A stretch of DNA of 64,000 bases from positions 2,790,001 to 2,854,000 of the forward strand of contig NZ_CP017774.1 in the NCBI RefSeq assembly GCF_001857965.1, in the 5' to 3' direction. A program made the translations under genes and the position numbers. Below are positions 19,994-28,385 of this stretch, one piece after another (position 1 is the stretch's first letter; every line of letters starts with the position of its first letter). Below the pieces are notes generated by a model. The model did not search any database, was not told the origin of the DNA, and was given only the letters and a program-made list of their open reading frames with translations. This DNA comes from Flavobacterium commune. Its GTDB lineage: Bacteria > Bacteroidota > Bacteroidia > Flavobacteriales > Flavobacteriaceae.

Positions 19994-20027
19994 CAAACTT
20001 ATGTCTAAGTGTATTACTTATTTACAA
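19994..20027 (-). promoter_or_regulatory. putative narK promoter
   Basis: On the minus strand a TAAGTTTG box (plus-strand 19994-20001) matches the Bacteroidota -7 consensus TAnnTTTG, with TTG 23 nt upstream (20025-20027), at the long end of allowed spacing. The start codon is 44 nt downstream. Flanking AAGTAT-like words at 19988, 20007, 20090 and 20104 could be regulator sites. Confidence 0.45.
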
Positions 20028-20145
20028 GGCAAAATTATTTGCTTTTTTTGGATTAAAAGTTGCTAAAACGCAGCTTTTGAAAAATAATTAAGTATTTATA
20101 CGTAAGTATTTTGTTTAAGTGTCTTTCAACAATCATTTTATACAT

Positions 20146-20180
20146 AAAAAAAAACAGCTTACACCTATTGTAAAGCTGTG
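20146..20180 (-). terminator. orphan minus-strand terminator
   Basis: ACAGCTT (20154-20160) pairs with AAGCTGT (20173-20179), and an A9 run at 20146-20154 gives a T-tract on the minus strand. The nearest upstream gene on this strand ends 625 bp away at 20805, across a block of repeats. Confidence 0.6.
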
Positions 20181-20224
20181 GATAAGTAAATCAAAAAAAT
20201 ATTGAAAGTATACGGGATTCAATA

Positions 20225-20342
20225 GCGTCTGGCTTTAGCCAGATGATGGAAGTAATAATGAATAAGGCTTTAGCCAAAATTGTTTTGATTTGGCTAAAGC
20301 CAATATTGGATTTCTATTTTATAAACAGGCTAAAGCCTGTTC
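20225..20342. repeat. cluster of GGCT(A/T)AAGCC-type hairpins
   Basis: Three palindromes share one core: TCTGGCTTTAGCCAGA (20228-20243), a larger inverted pair GGCTTTAGCCAAAAT / ATTTGGCTAAAGCC (20265-20301) and ACAGGCTAAAGCCTGT (20325-20340). The core alternates between GGCTTTAGCC and its complement GGCTAAAGCC. No coding signal was seen. Confidence 0.75.
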
Positions 20343-20368
20343 CAATTCATTTTTTATATTATTATCCG

Positions 20369-20840
20369 CAATCCTGTCATTGCGAGAGGAACGAAGCAAT
20401 CTCATTCAGTAACTCGACAAAGTTGCTGATTGTTATTGTTGTGGGAACTGAAAACATTTCCGCATATACACAATCCTGTCATTCCGACGCAGGAGGACAC
20501 GAGCGATAGCGAACTGGCGAAGCAATCTCATCTATTAATTCCACAAAGTTGCTCACTGTTGTGGGCACGGAAAACATTTTCACGCGATCGTTGCGTTGAT
20601 ATATCCGAATGGTGAGATGTGTTCTTTAATGAGCCGCGTTGCAAACGCTATGTTTTGTTTTAAAAAGAAGTTAGGTCCTCGTTGCAAACGAGAACCAGAG
20701 GGGGGGGTTAGCCGCAATCTTGTCATTCCGAGCAACGAGGAATCTCATCCAGTAACTCCAAAAGGAATTTGCTCATTATTACGGGCACAAAATGAAATTC
20801 TGCGCTATTGTTGTGTTGATATATCTGAGCGGTCGGGAAA
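20369..20840. repeat. three tandem degenerate copies of an intergenic repeat
   Basis: Three related units start at about 20369, 20469 and 20711. Each begins CAATC(C/T)TGTCATT and contains an AATCTCAT block followed by AAGTTGCT or a related word; the second and third also share GTTGATATATC(C/T)GA near the end. Between units 2 and 3 is a GTTGCAAACG hairpin-type segment. The third unit runs into the 3' end of the gene at 20805. The plus-strand ORFs here have repeat-derived sequence and are not believed. Confidence 0.75.
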
Positions 20841-21461
20841 GCTTTTTTTTCTTTCTTCAATCCAATCTCCGATAAAAATTCTAATCCCTTTTGAAGCTTG
20901 TTGCATATAATAAGTTCCTGCAATTTTTTCTTTAATAGGCACAAATTCATCTGTTTTTCTTATTCCACTTTCAATTGTATTTTTGCCAGATATTTTAACT
21001 GAAGAATAGAAATGTTGATTGCTAAGGTGAATATATCCACTTCCTGCTTCGTATATCTTTTCAGTCCATTTAAAACCTTTGATTTCTTTTATGATTTCAA
21101 TAAGTTTACTGTCTGTTAATCTCTCCTTTTTATTCTTGAAATATTTCATTTTTCTAATGATTTCACCTTTTCGAATATTTTTCGCAAAAGTATCAACATC
21201 AAACTCCGATTGAGTAGATGCAAATAATCTTAATAAACTGTCCAGATTTAATCTCACTAGAGGTGCTGCCGCTATGTAGTTGTTGTCTTTTACTAAGGTA
21301 ATATAACCTCTGTTTAAATTTATTGTTCTATTCAAAATGGAATTGCAGAAAAATGTAAACTCTGTCATTCCATTGGTTTTTATTAAGTTTTTTCCAATCT
21401 CAATAAGCTTGGTGTCTTCATTTTCTAAATCAGACAATAATGTGTTCAATTCTTCCGTCAT
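20805..21461 (-). CDS. uncharacterised helical protein
   Basis: The 218-residue product (ATG at 21461; an in-frame TTG at 21485 is less likely) is soluble and mostly alpha-helical, with no signal peptide. Visible stretches are PLVRLNLDSLLRLFAS (about 80-95), a Lys-rich segment and SGYIHLSNQHFYSSVK. It may resemble DUF5677/HEPN-like proteins, but I do not recognise it securely. The last codons (DISTQQ and stop) lie inside an intergenic repeat unit, so the native C-terminus was probably replaced. Monocistronic, in a repeat-rich gap. Confidence 0.6.
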   Translation of the reverse strand: MTEELNTLLSDLENEDTKLIEIGKNLIKTNGMTEFTFFCNSILNRTINLNRGYITLVKDNNYIAAAPLVRLNLDSLLRLFASTQSEFDVDTFAKNIRKGEIIRKMKYFKNKKERLTDSKLIEIIKEIKGFKWTEKIYEAGSGYIHLSNQHFYSSVKISGKNTIESGIRKTDEFVPIKEKIAGTYYMQQASKGIRIFIGDWIEERKKSFPDRSDISTQQ

Positions 21462-21643
21462 CTTCTGTTTTAAAATTAGGTGCAATTAATATATACTCGC
21501 ATAAATCCCACTAATTTTATGTTAAATCAGCATGTTATACACAAGTTTTAATTTAAGCGAATCATTTTATTCACTCTATACAAATTTAAAAACTTTTCTT
21601 ACTTATAAAAGTAAAAGCAATATTATTTGTTATCACATTAAAA

Positions 21644-21686
21644 AAGAATCTTAATATAACTTAATCCCTTAATGGTTTTAAAAAAA
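21644..21686. repeat. half copy of the CCATTAAG inverted repeat
   Basis: CTTAATCCCTTAATGGT at 21660-21676 matches 24583-24599 at 16 of 17 positions. It lies directly after the stop of the ECF sigma gene, separated by a T-tract on the minus strand (A-run 21680-21688). Only one full arm is present. Confidence 0.65.
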
Positions 21687-21688
21687 AA

Positions 21689-22240
21689 TTACCTACGGTT
21701 GTTGATAATCTCAGCTAATAATTTCTTAGCTCTAAGGAGTTTTACTTTGACGTTGTTGAGAGGTTCGTCAATTTTGTTGGCTATTTCCTGATAGCTCATT
21801 TCCTGAAAATAACGCAGCTGGATTACTTCCTGATAATGCGGTTTTAATTCTTTAATGTATTGCAGTAATTGAGATAAATTTTGCTCCGTAATCAATTCGT
21901 CTTCTTTTGACGGAGTAGTATCGGCAATATTGTAGGCTTTTTGGTCTTCCTGCTCGGTGATTTCCACAAAAAGGCTCGATTTTCTTTTGCGAAGCATATC
22001 AATATACACATTCTTAGCAATCGTAATCAGCCAGGTGTTGAACTGAAATTCAGGATTGTAAGTGGCTATTTTGTCAAAAGCTTTCGAAAAAGTTTCAATG
22101 GTAATGTCTTCGGCATTGGTCTCGTTTTCGGTGCGTTTGAGCATGAATCCATAGACTTCACTCCAATAATGATTCAATAGAAAAGTAAAGGCCGTTTGGT
22201 CTCCTTGTTTGGCTTTTTCTATTTGAGTTTTTATTTCCAA
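21689..22240 (-). CDS. ECF-type RNA polymerase sigma factor
   Basis: The 183-residue protein has sigma region 2 (about 10-85: FTFLLNHYWSEVYGFML, AEDITIETFSKAF, FNTWLITIAKNVYIDMLRKRK) and region 4 (about 120-178: LKPHYQEVIQLRYFQEMSYQEIA, NNVKVKLLRAKKLL). It would direct RNA polymerase to a small regulon. No anti-sigma gene is adjacent. The start overlaps the 3' end of the upstream glycosyltransferase gene by 10 nt, so the two are likely translationally coupled. Confidence 0.93.
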   Translation of the reverse strand: MEIKTQIEKAKQGDQTAFTFLLNHYWSEVYGFMLKRTENETNAEDITIETFSKAFDKIATYNPEFQFNTWLITIAKNVYIDMLRKRKSSLFVEITEQEDQKAYNIADTTPSKEDELITEQNLSQLLQYIKELKPHYQEVIQLRYFQEMSYQEIANKIDEPLNNVKVKLLRAKKLLAEIINNRR

Positions 22241-23337
22241 TTGACTGGTTTTGAAAAAATATTAGTGATAAAGACGTTGATTTGCGTAAAAATAAGTGCA
22301 ATTTCTACAAATGGAAACCAAAATTTAATATCCTTTTCTTTTAATTTTCCTGCGGCAATACCTACTATAATCCAAGCACATAAATAGCGGAAACCGACTA
22401 AACTCAATACCAGAATCCACTGAAATTGGAAAGCTAACAGTAAAGTGGCTAAAACAAGAAACAGCAATTGCGAAGAGAAAAACACTGCTAATTGCATTTT
22501 GTCAAAGAATTTGTAGTGCTTTGCAGTGGCTACATGTCTTCTTTTTTGGGTAAACCAATCTTTGTATGTTGTTTTTGGTGCCGAATAGGTGAAACTTTCC
22601 GGTGCATAAGCTATGGTAGTATTAGAACCCTTTGCCGCTTCGTTAATAAATAAATCATCATCACCGGAGCGCACCTGAATATGATTGATAAAACCGTTTA
22701 CATTAAAAAATTCTTCTTTTTTATAAGCTAAATTTCGTCCCACACCCATATAAGGATGACCTAGTTTTGCCCATGAAAAATACTGAACAGCAGTTAATAT
22801 CGTTTCAAAACGAATAACTTTATTCAGGAAGGAATTGGCAATTTTTTCATAGCCTCCATATCCTAAAACAATAGTTTTATGTAAAGTAAATTGCGAACTC
22901 ATAGCAGTAATCCAATCTTTTGATGTAGGAAAACAATCGGCATCGGTAAATAGCAAATATTCTTTTTTAGCGGCTTTAATCCCTAAGGTTAAAGCATATT
23001 TTTTATTTCCCCAAAAGGCTTCGTTGTTTTGTACTTTAACGAGGCGAATGTTAGAATATTGTTTCTCGAATGCTTCAAAAAGTTCCAAAGTGTTATCGCT
23101 CGAAGCATCGTCGATTAAAACAATCTCAAAATCAGGGTAGTTTTGCTCGGCTAACAGCGGAACATATTTGGCTACATTTTCTTCTTCGTTCTTGGCACAA
23201 ACAATCACTGAAACAGGGATTCTTTTGGGCGTTATTTTTTGTGCTTTGGCAAAAGTAAATTTCCCAAAAACGCCTAAATAATACACAATTTGAACAGCAA
23301 CAACAGCAATAAAAAAGTAAAGAATCAGTATAAGCAT
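22231..23337 (-). CDS. membrane glycosyltransferase family 2
   Basis: The 368-residue GT2 protein has an N-terminal membrane helix, nucleotide-sugar binding Asp76-Asp77 (IVLIDDASSDNT), the metal-binding TDAD (131-134), a QKRRH motif corresponding to Q(Q/R)xRW, and three C-terminal membrane helices. It probably builds or extends a cell-envelope polysaccharide or glycolipid. Sugar specificity cannot be read. It overlaps the ECF sigma gene downstream by 10 nt. Confidence 0.88.
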   Translation of the reverse strand: MLILILYFFIAVVAVQIVYYLGVFGKFTFAKAQKITPKRIPVSVIVCAKNEEENVAKYVPLLAEQNYPDFEIVLIDDASSDNTLELFEAFEKQYSNIRLVKVQNNEAFWGNKKYALTLGIKAAKKEYLLFTDADCFPTSKDWITAMSSQFTLHKTIVLGYGGYEKIANSFLNKVIRFETILTAVQYFSWAKLGHPYMGVGRNLAYKKEEFFNVNGFINHIQVRSGDDDLFINEAAKGSNTTIAYAPESFTYSAPKTTYKDWFTQKRRHVATAKHYKFFDKMQLAVFFSSQLLFLVLATLLLAFQFQWILVLSLVGFRYLCAWIIVGIAAGKLKEKDIKFWFPFVEIALIFTQINVFITNIFSKPVNWK

Positions 23338-23357
23338 CAGAGTTTAATAGGTTTTTA

Positions 23358-23377
23358 ATCCCGAAAGCTTTCGGGAG
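23358..23377. repeat. perfect 16-nt palindrome
   Basis: CCCGAAAGCTTTCGGG at 23360-23375 is a perfect palindrome in the gap between murB and the glycosyltransferase gene. It is not followed by a T-tract on the minus strand, so it looks more like a dispersed palindromic repeat than a terminator. Confidence 0.6.
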
Positions 23378-23461
23378 AGTGCAAAGGTATGAATTGAATT
23401 AGGGATTTGAAAATGATAAAATATGAATTTTAAAAGAAAATTTTCACAATCCCTTTTTGGT

Positions 23462-24475
23462 TTATATCACGTTGACTTCCGCCTCGATGTGAATGCCAAA
23501 AGTCTCAAAAACCGTTTTTTGAATGTCTTTAGAAACAGCCAGAATTTCCTGTCCCGTTGCATTGCCGTAATTCACTAAAACCAAGGCCTGGTTTTTATGA
23601 ACTCCCGCATCGCCAAAGCGTTTTCCTTTAAAACCGGCTTGTTCAATCAACCAGCCCGCAGGAACTTTTACTTCGGTTTCCGAAACTTCGTAGAATTTCA
23701 TCTCCGGGAATTTTTGGTGGATTTTTTCGAAATCAGTTTTTAAAACAATTGGATTTTTGAAAAAACTACCGCTATTTCCCAGTTCTTTGGGATCCGGTAA
23801 TTTACTTTGTCTAATGGCAATCACCGCATTGCTCACGTCTTTTAGTCCCGGATTTTCGATGCCTTTTTTAGCTAGTTCTCCTAGAATATCTCCGTAAGAA
23901 GTATTGATTTTATGGTTGCGTTTGGTTAATTTAAAAATAACCGAAGTAATAATATACTGGTCTTTTGCCTCGTGTTTAAAAATACTTTCGCGGTATCCAA
24001 AATTGCATTCGGCATTGGTGAAGGTTTTTATTTCCTGAGTGGCAATACGCATCGCATCACAGGAAACGAAAGTATCTTTGATTTCGGCACCGTAAGCGCC
24101 AATGTTTTGAACCGGTGTTGTGCCCACATTTCCCGGAATTAGCGACATGTTTTCCAGTCCGCCAAAACCTTGCTCGATGTTCCAAAGTACAAATTCGTGC
24201 CAGTTTTCGCCTGCCTGACTTTCAATCCAAACAAAATCCTCGTCTTCCTTAATGATTTTCTTTCCTTTTAAATCAATGTGAATCACTAAAGCATCAATAT
24301 CCTGAGTCAATAACATATTGCTTCCACCGCCCAAAACGAATTTTTTCTCAGAGGAATGTTGTTCTAAAATCGTTTTCAAATCGGCTATGCTGTGAACAGC
24401 AACAAATTGTCTGGCTTTGGCTTCAATGCCAAAAGTATTGTGGTTTTTTAAAGAAAAATTATTTAGAATTTCCAT
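23462..24475 (-). CDS. murB: UDP-N-acetylenolpyruvoylglucosamine reductase
   Basis: MurB reduces the enolpyruvyl group of UDP-GlcNAc-enolpyruvate with NADPH in peptidoglycan precursor synthesis. Seen: FAD-binding LGGGSNMLL (48-56), IPGNVGTTPVQNIGAYGAEI, GYRESIFK, GNSGSFFKNP (active Ser) and C-terminal EAEVNVI. The ATG at 24475 gives 337 residues and the usual MEILNNFSLKNHNTF start; a TTG at 24514 is in frame but would add an odd leader. Confidence 0.95.
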   Translation of the reverse strand: MEILNNFSLKNHNTFGIEAKARQFVAVHSIADLKTILEQHSSEKKFVLGGGSNMLLTQDIDALVIHIDLKGKKIIKEDEDFVWIESQAGENWHEFVLWNIEQGFGGLENMSLIPGNVGTTPVQNIGAYGAEIKDTFVSCDAMRIATQEIKTFTNAECNFGYRESIFKHEAKDQYIITSVIFKLTKRNHKINTSYGDILGELAKKGIENPGLKDVSNAVIAIRQSKLPDPKELGNSGSFFKNPIVLKTDFEKIHQKFPEMKFYEVSETEVKVPAGWLIEQAGFKGKRFGDAGVHKNQALVLVNYGNATGQEILAVSKDIQKTVFETFGIHIEAEVNVI

Positions 24476-24530
24476 AAAAGAAAGCGCTTTTTTAGTCGTG
24501 AATTGAAGGCTCAAAAGTAAGGTTTTTTGT

Positions 24531-24603
24531 TTTAACCATTAAGAAATTAAGCTAATTTAAGACTTAGAGTTATTTAATGAATCTTAATTCCTTAATGGTC
24601 AAA
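24531..24603. repeat. large inverted repeat after a glycosyltransferase gene
   Basis: Arms at 24531-24551 and 24583-24603 match at 19 of 21 positions, with a 31-nt loop (core ACCATTAAG..AATTAAG). The element starts right after the stop of the gene at 24608 behind an A7 run (T-tract on the minus strand). A half copy is at 21644-21686. Confidence 0.8.
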
Positions 24604-24607
24604 AAAA

Positions 24608-25669
24608 TCAGATGGTATTATTAATCAATTCGTGGTATTTATGAGCAATGATTTTCATATTAATTCTATAATCCACATGTTTTTCAATGAATTTTCGATT
24701 GTTTGTAATGGCTTCGTTTCGAATCGCTTCGTTTTCAAAAGCCCAAAGAATTTCATTGGCCAGCATTTCAATATCGTCAACGGTAATTAATTGTCCGTTT
24801 TCGCGATGGTGAATCCAACTTTGATTTCCTGGAATATCAGAAACTATGGGATAACAACCGCAAGCCATAGCTTCAAACAAAGATGCCGAAACTCCTTCGG
24901 TTACGGGCATGCTGATGTAAAAATTAGATTCTTGCAGCAACTTTGGTAAGGCGGTGTTTGAAATTCTTTCCGTGAAAATTACTTTGTCTTCAATGTTTAA
25001 TTCTTTGATCAATTCCTTTAAAAAAGGAAGTTGTTTGCCGCTGCCGACAATGGTTAAAGAAAAATCAATTCCTTTTTGGTGTAAAACTCCAAAAGCTTTT
25101 AAAATGACTTCATGACGGTACTCGGGCAATAGTGAACGCGTAACAATTGCTGAAATTTTATCGGAATTAGCAGTGTTTTTATTTTCGAATAAGTCTAAAT
25201 CAATTCCTTTTGGTAACACTAAAACTTTAGTCATATCGACTCTGGAATTTTCCATGTGTGCAGCCATAATTGGTCCCCAGGCATGAATAAGCGTCGCTTT
25301 TTTAAATGCGTAATTTTGCAAAATCTTTTTGAAAGGAATGCTGATGGAATTTTCAGGCCATAAATCGGTTTTGCCTTGTTGGGCAATGGCGCTGGGTTTT
25401 AGTCCCGAAAGTGCAGCCAAAAAACCATAACTGGTGGTTCTTTCGGCAATAATCATATCGGGTTTTTGCTGGCGAATTATTTTTCGAATCGTAAAAGGAG
25501 CGAAGCTGAATTCCAGTGTTCTGAGAATTCTGCTCAACAACGAATTATTTGGAGTTTGTAATTCCCAGCTGATAATTTCAAAATCGCCAAATTCCTTTAA
25601 GCCATTTGTCCACGTGATGGCATCGGCACGGTAGGATTCTCCAAGAAAAAGTATTTTTCTTTTTTTCAT
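24608..25669 (-). CDS. glycosyltransferase family 4/1
   Basis: The 353-residue soluble GT-B protein has an N-terminal acceptor domain (KRKILFLGESYRADAITW) and a C-terminal nucleotide-sugar domain with the GT1 signature TEGVSASLFEAMACGCYPIVSD (E..EAMACG). It probably adds a sugar to an envelope glycan. It is monocistronic between two repeat elements (24531-24603 and 25724-25822), so no pathway can be assigned from neighbours. Confidence 0.88.
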   Translation of the reverse strand: MKKRKILFLGESYRADAITWTNGLKEFGDFEIISWELQTPNNSLLSRILRTLEFSFAPFTIRKIIRQQKPDMIIAERTTSYGFLAALSGLKPSAIAQQGKTDLWPENSISIPFKKILQNYAFKKATLIHAWGPIMAAHMENSRVDMTKVLVLPKGIDLDLFENKNTANSDKISAIVTRSLLPEYRHEVILKAFGVLHQKGIDFSLTIVGSGKQLPFLKELIKELNIEDKVIFTERISNTALPKLLQESNFYISMPVTEGVSASLFEAMACGCYPIVSDIPGNQSWIHHRENGQLITVDDIEMLANEILWAFENEAIRNEAITNNRKFIEKHVDYRINMKIIAHKYHELINNTI

Positions 25670-25723
25670 TAGATAGCTTAAATTTTTACCACAAACTAAA
25701 TCGAATTCCTGAATTTTAAAATA

Positions 25724-25822
25724 CGTTTAACCGCAAAGATTAAAGAAAGGTTATTCATTGTCTATAAAAACGCAAAGAACGCAAAGCTTTGCGTAATACT
25801 TTGTGTTCTTAGCGGTTAAAAA
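25724..25822. repeat. inverted-repeat element with CGCAAAG words
   Basis: Outer arms at 25726-25739 and 25807-25820 match at 13 of 14 positions (TTTAACCGCAAAGA type). Inside is a perfect palindrome CGCAAAGCTTTGCG (25780-25793). On the minus strand it follows the DUF2461 gene stop behind a T-tract. It resembles intergenic CGCAAAG repeats I know from other Bacteroidota genomes. Confidence 0.75.
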
Positions 25823-25838
25823 AAAGGGCTAACTTTTT

Positions 25839-26516
25839 CTAAAATTCATCCGTTTCTAAAGCGCGATTCATGAATTCGTTCAATGGTTTTAAAAGGATTA
25901 GTTTTTGACTCATTTTAGGAACAAAATCTTTTTGTAATACTTCGGAAATATCGAATTTTTGAACGGTTTCGAAACTTTTTAATTTCAAAAAATCAATCGC
26001 AGGATGGTCTTTTTCGTAACCTCTGGGTGGATTTTTAAGCAGGCTTTTTTCATTGCGGCTAAAATCGCCAAATTCCCTTTTGAAATTGGGTTCGTTCAAA
26101 ATGGCTTCCAAATCTTCGTAGAAAAAAGCAATTTCTTTTCGGATTTTTTTGAGTTGATCCGGATCTGGCGAATAAAATCCTCCTGCTATAAAACTGGCTC
26201 CTCTTTCAATATGAACATAATATCCTGCGCGATTTGCGTCTTTTAAACCGGAAGACAACCAAACTCCCAAATGCGATTTATAAGGCGATTTGTCTTTAGA
26301 AAATCGAATATCACGATTGATTCTGAAAGTACAATTTTTGATTTCCAGCATTTCCAGAGCCGAATCCATTGGTTTCATTGCATCGAGAAAATCAGCTACG
26401 AGTTGATGGTAGTCTTTTTTAAAAATCTCATAGCGTTTTTTGTTATCCTGAAACCATTCTCGGTTATTATTGTTTCTTAAATCGTCTAAGAATTGTAGTG
26501 ATTCTTTTGTAAGCAT
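25839..26516 (-). CDS. DUF2461 family protein
   Basis: The 225-residue product matches DUF2461 (TIGR02453): MLTKESLQFLDDL, NREWFQDNKKRYE, FRINRDIRFSKDKSPYKSHLG, AGYYVHIERGASFIAGGFYSP. The cytosolic function is unknown. The ATG at 26516 gives the family N-terminus; a longer reading frame back to 26567 overlaps the rhodanese gene and is not preferred. It starts 20 bp after the rhodanese stop, so both probably share a transcript. Confidence 0.88.
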   Translation of the reverse strand: MLTKESLQFLDDLRNNNNREWFQDNKKRYEIFKKDYHQLVADFLDAMKPMDSALEMLEIKNCTFRINRDIRFSKDKSPYKSHLGVWLSSGLKDANRAGYYVHIERGASFIAGGFYSPDPDQLKKIRKEIAFFYEDLEAILNEPNFKREFGDFSRNEKSLLKNPPRGYEKDHPAIDFLKLKSFETVQKFDISEVLQKDFVPKMSQKLILLKPLNEFMNRALETDEF

Positions 26517-26536
26517 TCGTGATGTTTTTTGAATTT

Positions 26537-26926
26537 TTATTTTGCAGTTTTTGATTCGGCGTTCCATTTCAGATAACCGCCATCCAGATTGTATATTTTT
26601 TTAAATCCTAATGCTGATAGTTTTTCGGATGCTTTCAGACTTCGTTTGCCACTTCGGCAATACACATAAACGGCTTTGTTTTTGTTGAGTTTTTCAGTGT
26701 TTTTAACGAAATTTTCGTTTTGCCAATCGATATTTACAGCATTGTCGATATGTCCTTCGCCAAATTCTTCGGGAGTACGAACATCCAGAATTTGTGGTTT
26801 TGGAGTGGATTTTATTTCTTTTGCGAAAGCAGTAACTTCAACCGTTTTGATATTTGTAGTCGTTTGAGCTTTGCCGGAAAATAGTGTGAATAAGAAGATT
26901 AACGAGAATACGATTTTGGATTTCAT
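26537..26926 (-). CDS. exported rhodanese-like protein
   Basis: A 129-residue single rhodanese domain with a signal peptide (1-20, SGKAQ). It has DVRTPEEFGEGHI and the active-site loop CRSGKRS with Cys90. It is likely periplasmic and may act in sulfur transfer or thiol redox chemistry, but the substrate is unknown. It is upstream of, and close to, the DUF2461 gene. Confidence 0.9.
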   Translation of the reverse strand: MKSKIVFSLIFLFTLFSGKAQTTTNIKTVEVTAFAKEIKSTPKPQILDVRTPEEFGEGHIDNAVNIDWQNENFVKNTEKLNKNKAVYVYCRSGKRSLKASEKLSALGFKKIYNLDGGYLKWNAESKTAK

Positions 26927-26988
26927 ATGATTTGAATTTTAATAGTCTCAAAAATAGTTAAAAAGTATAGGTTTTGTTTTGTTTGTAA

Positions 26989-27034
26989 ATTTTTTTTGCC
27001 ACAGATTAACACAGATTTAAACGGATTAATCTAG
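26989..27034. repeat. half arm of the GCCACAG-type dispersed repeat
   Basis: T8 followed by GCCACAGATTAACACAG and AAACGGATTAAT resembles the left arm of the elements at 1-205 and 59590-59778 (GGCCAC, CAGATAAAAACGGATT). It lies in the 380-bp gap upstream of the rhodanese gene. Confidence 0.6.
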
Positions 27035-27087
27035 TAGTAATTGAAATTATTTGCTGTTCAGTAATCGGAATGAAATAATGTCGGTTT

Positions 27088-27301
27088 TTAAAAACATATA
27101 AGTCATATGAGTTTTATTTTAGTTAGTGTCTTACTTAATGGGTATATGGTTTTGTAAATTAGGTCATATAAGGTTTGGCGGTGTTTTTATATGATAATAA
27201 ATTACTAATATGTTAAATTCTTATATGGACTTATATTTCAAAAGTTTAGGCTTTAAATAATTGATTAAGATGATAACTTATATGACTTATATGTTTTAAA
27301 A
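27088..27301. repeat. 210-bp element bounded by TATATGACTTATATG inverted repeats
   Basis: ACATATAAGTCATATGA at 27094-27110 is the inverted counterpart of ACTTATATGACTTATATG at 27276-27293. Related words occur inside (27221-27236 and near 27163). The right end meets the recF stop behind an A-run. The interior has no coding potential. Confidence 0.7.
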
Positions 27302-27305
27302 AAAA

Positions 27306-28385
27306 TTATAAGTTGAATATCTTATAAGATTGCAACGTCGATTTTACAATGGCTTCGGTGCGTTCCGGATGTGTATCTGAAATAAAAAGTTGACCAAAAG
27401 TGTCGGAGTTAACCATTTCTACAATTTTTGCTACTCGGGTCTCGTCTAATTTGTCAAAAATATCATCAAATAATAAAATGGGTTTTACGCCACTTTGTTT
27501 TTTTAGGAATTCAAATTGCGCCAGTTTTAAAGCAATCAAAAATGATTTTTGTTGTCCTTGTGAGCCGAATTTTTTGATGGGATGATTGTCAATTTTAAAG
27601 GATAAATCGTCTTTATGGATTCCCATGCTGGTATATTGCAAGGTTCTGTCCTTATTGATGTTTTCCTGTAAAAGTGTCAATAAATCATTTTCGAACAAAT
27701 GACTTTCATATACTAATTGAACTGATTCCTGCGAACCCGTAATGGCATGATGGTGTTCGTTGAAAATGGGAATAAACTCGGCAATGAATTCTTTTCTTTT
27801 TTCGAAAATGTATTTCCCAAAATCGTTGAGTTGCTCATTATATATAGATAAGGTATCGTTGTCAAAAACATGATTCAAAGCAAAATATTTCAACAGAGCG
27901 TTGCGCTGACTCATTACTTTTTGGTATTGAATGAGTTGTTGCAAATAATGCGAATCGAGTTGGGATATAATGCTGTCAATAAACTTTCGGCGGGTTTCGC
28001 TGCCTTCGATAATTAAATCCCTGTCGGCTGGTGAAATAATCACGAGTGGTATAAATCCAATATGATCGGAGAATTTATCATAAGCTTTGCCGTTGCGCTT
28101 CAGTACTTTTTTTTGTCCTTTTTTCAGGCTGCAAACCAGTTGTTCGCTTCTTTTATTTTTGATGAATTCGGCATCAATTACAAAAAACTCTTCGCCATGT
28201 TTGATATTTTGAACTGCCAGCGGATTAAAATAGCTTTTTCCATAAGATAAATGGTAAATAGCGTCCAGAACATTGGTTTTTCCAATACCGTTTTTTCCAA
28301 CAAAGCAGATTATTTTACCGTCAAATTCGAAATTGGCTTCTGAAAAATTTTTATAGTTGAATAAAGATATTTTTTTTAAATACAT
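27306..28385 (-). CDS. recF: DNA replication/repair protein RecF
   Basis: RecF loads RecA at single-strand gaps during DNA repair. The 359-residue protein has Walker A GKNGIGKT (30-37), the SMC-like signature region [18 protein letters not shown] and Walker [15 protein letters not shown]. The ATG at 28385 gives the family start [14 protein letters not shown]; an in-frame extension to 28499 is probably untranslated. It is not next to dnaA, dnaN or gyrB as in many bacteria, which is usual for Bacteroidota. Confidence 0.94.
   Translation of the reverse strand: MYLKKISLFNYKNFSEANFEFDGKIICFVGKNGIGKTNVLDAIYHLSYGKSYFNPLAVQNIKHGEEFFVIDAEFIKNKRSEQLVCSLKKGQKKVLKRNGKAYDKFSDHIGFIPLVIISPADRDLIIEGSETRRKFIDSIISQLDSHYLQQLIQYQKVMSQRNALLKYFALNHVFDNDTLSIYNEQLNDFGKYIFEKRKEFIAEFIPIFNEHHHAITGSQESVQLVYESHLFENDLLTLLQENINKDRTLQYTSMGIHKDDLSFKIDNHPIKKFGSQGQQKSFLIALKLAQFEFLKKQSGVKPILLFDDIFDKLDETRVAKIVEMVNSDTFGQLFISDTHPERTEAIVKSTLQSYKIFNL

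Noticed and set aside
20243..20910. Plus-strand ORFs across the repeat nest
   Set aside because: They consist of intergenic repeat sequence and overlap the minus-strand gene; no protein family is recognisable.
27088..27301. CRISPR-like array of TATATGACTTATATG words
   Set aside because: Words are irregularly spaced, in both orientations, and there are no cas genes.
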